From contig DAITAC010000097.1 of NCBI GenBank assembly GCA_036824465.1, positions 1 through 14,723 of the forward strand: a DNA stretch of 14,723 nucleotides. Direction: 5' to 3'. The notes below the pieces were generated by a model, which had not been told where the DNA came from, did not search any database, and saw nothing but the letters and a program-made list of their open reading frames with translations. The position numbers and the translations under genes are program-made. Shown here in pieces: positions 14,252 to 14,723 of this stretch. The stretch comes from JAKOQB01 sp036824465. GTDB lineage: Bacteria > Pseudomonadota > Gammaproteobacteria > Burkholderiales > Burkholderiaceae_F. Position 1 is the stretch's first letter; each line of letters begins with the position of its first letter.

Positions 14252-14723
14252 CTACTCCTTGACCGCGCCGGTCATCCCCGACACGTAGTGCTCGACGAAG
14301 AACGAATACAGGATCGCCACCGGCAGTGAGCCCAGCAAGGCGCCCGCCATCAGCGAGCCCCAGTGGTAGACATCGCCTTCAACCAGTTCGGTGATCACGC
14401 CGACGGGGACCGTCTTCACCTCCGACGACGATATGAACGTCAGCGCATAGATGAACTCGTTCCACGACAGCGTGAACGCGAAGATGCCGGCGGAGATCAA
14501 CCCCGGCACTGCCAGCGGCAGAACGATCTTCGCCAGAATCTGCCAGCGCGATGCGCCGTCGATCAGCGCGCATTCCTCCAGCTCGAAGGGGATTGAGCGG
14601 AAGTAGCCCATCAGCAACCACGTGCAGAACGGGATCAGGAACGTCGGATAAGTCAGGATCAGCGCCAGTCGCGTGTCAAAGAGACCCAGTTCGAACACCA
14701 CTTTCGCCAGCGGAATGAACAGG
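14252..14723 (-). CDS. ABC transporter inner-membrane permease (MalG/UgpE-like), C-terminal part, runs off the right edge
   Basis: A minus-strand frame enters from the right edge (LFIPLAKVVFELGLFD) and ends at TAG 14254-14252, giving about 156 residues. It carries the binding-protein-dependent permease EAA loop, ECALIDGASRWQILAKIVLP, which docks on the ATPase. Flanking membrane helices are visible (TFLIPFCTWLLMGYF, LISAGIFAFTLSWNEFIYAL, LMAGALLGSLPVAILYSFF), and the tail YVSGMTGAVKE is typical of the carbohydrate-uptake MalG/UgpE type. Full-length members are about 270-300 residues, so nearly half lies outside. Partners (a MalF-like permease, a binding protein, an ATPase) should lie to the right. 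The gene ends 51 bases before the amn start on the same strand. The class is clear and the sugar or polyol substrate is unknown. Confidence 0.9.
   Translation of the reverse strand, partial: LFIPLAKVVFELGLFDTRLALILTYPTFLIPFCTWLLMGYFRSIPFELEECALIDGASRWQILAKIVLPLAVPGLISAGIFAFTLSWNEFIYALTFISSSEVKTVPVGVITELVEGDVYHWGSLMAGALLGSLPVAILYSFFVEHYVSGMTGAVKE

Noticed and set aside
1..14723. CRISPR arrays, rRNA, riboswitches and complete insertion sequences
   Set aside because: I looked for regularly spaced repeats, conserved RNA segments and paired terminal repeats flanking a transposase and found none.

Overview
The window is GC-rich, densely coded DNA from a proteobacterium, most likely a betaproteobacterium of the order Burkholderiales. 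That placement is an inference. It rests on codon use, on the Bug-type (TctC) solute-binding protein that is so abundant in that group, and on the TRAP, tartrate dehydrogenase and PobA gene content. No rRNA, tRNA or CRISPR array was seen.

Layout from left to right. (1) 1-571, minus: the first about 190 codons of a transglutaminase-like protein that runs off the left edge. (2) 572-1383: a less GC-rich, gene-poor stretch holding a strong hairpin (960-996) and the 5' fragment of a tyrosine recombinase, the remains of a mobile element. (3) 1384-2872: divergent nudC (minus; NAD(H)/NAD-cap Nudix hydrolase) and yaeQ (plus). (4) 2912-3823, minus: a ketopantoate reductase family (PanE) gene, preceded by a possible 13-codon leader ORF. 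(5) 3862-4246: an intergenic region with a palindrome. (6) 4247-9177, plus: a tight five-gene block. It encodes the alpha and beta subunits of a thiamine-diphosphate-dependent 2-oxo acid/acetoin dehydrogenase E1, then a complete TRAP transporter (small permease, large permease, periplasmic binding protein), and ends at a hairpin terminator (9190-9220). (7) 9259-12562, minus: pobA, an orphan tctC and a tartrate/D-malate dehydrogenase. They lie head to tail as ttuC-tctC-pobA and are probably one transcription unit. (8) 12713-14200, minus: amn (AMP nucleosidase). (9) 14252-14723, minus: the C-terminal part of an ABC sugar-type inner-membrane permease that runs off the right edge.

The most interesting part is the E1-alpha/E1-beta/TRAP block. 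It carries the decarboxylating E1 component but no lipoyl E2 or E3, and the E1 genes are packed against genes for a carboxylate transporter. This suggests a dedicated uptake-and-oxidation module for a 2-oxo acid or related compound. The second point is the ttuC-tctC-pobA arrangement, in which a periplasmic binding protein without its TctAB permease sits between a hydroxy-acid dehydrogenase and an aromatic hydroxylase. Most other genes belong to well-known families, and nothing here amounts to a proven new system.
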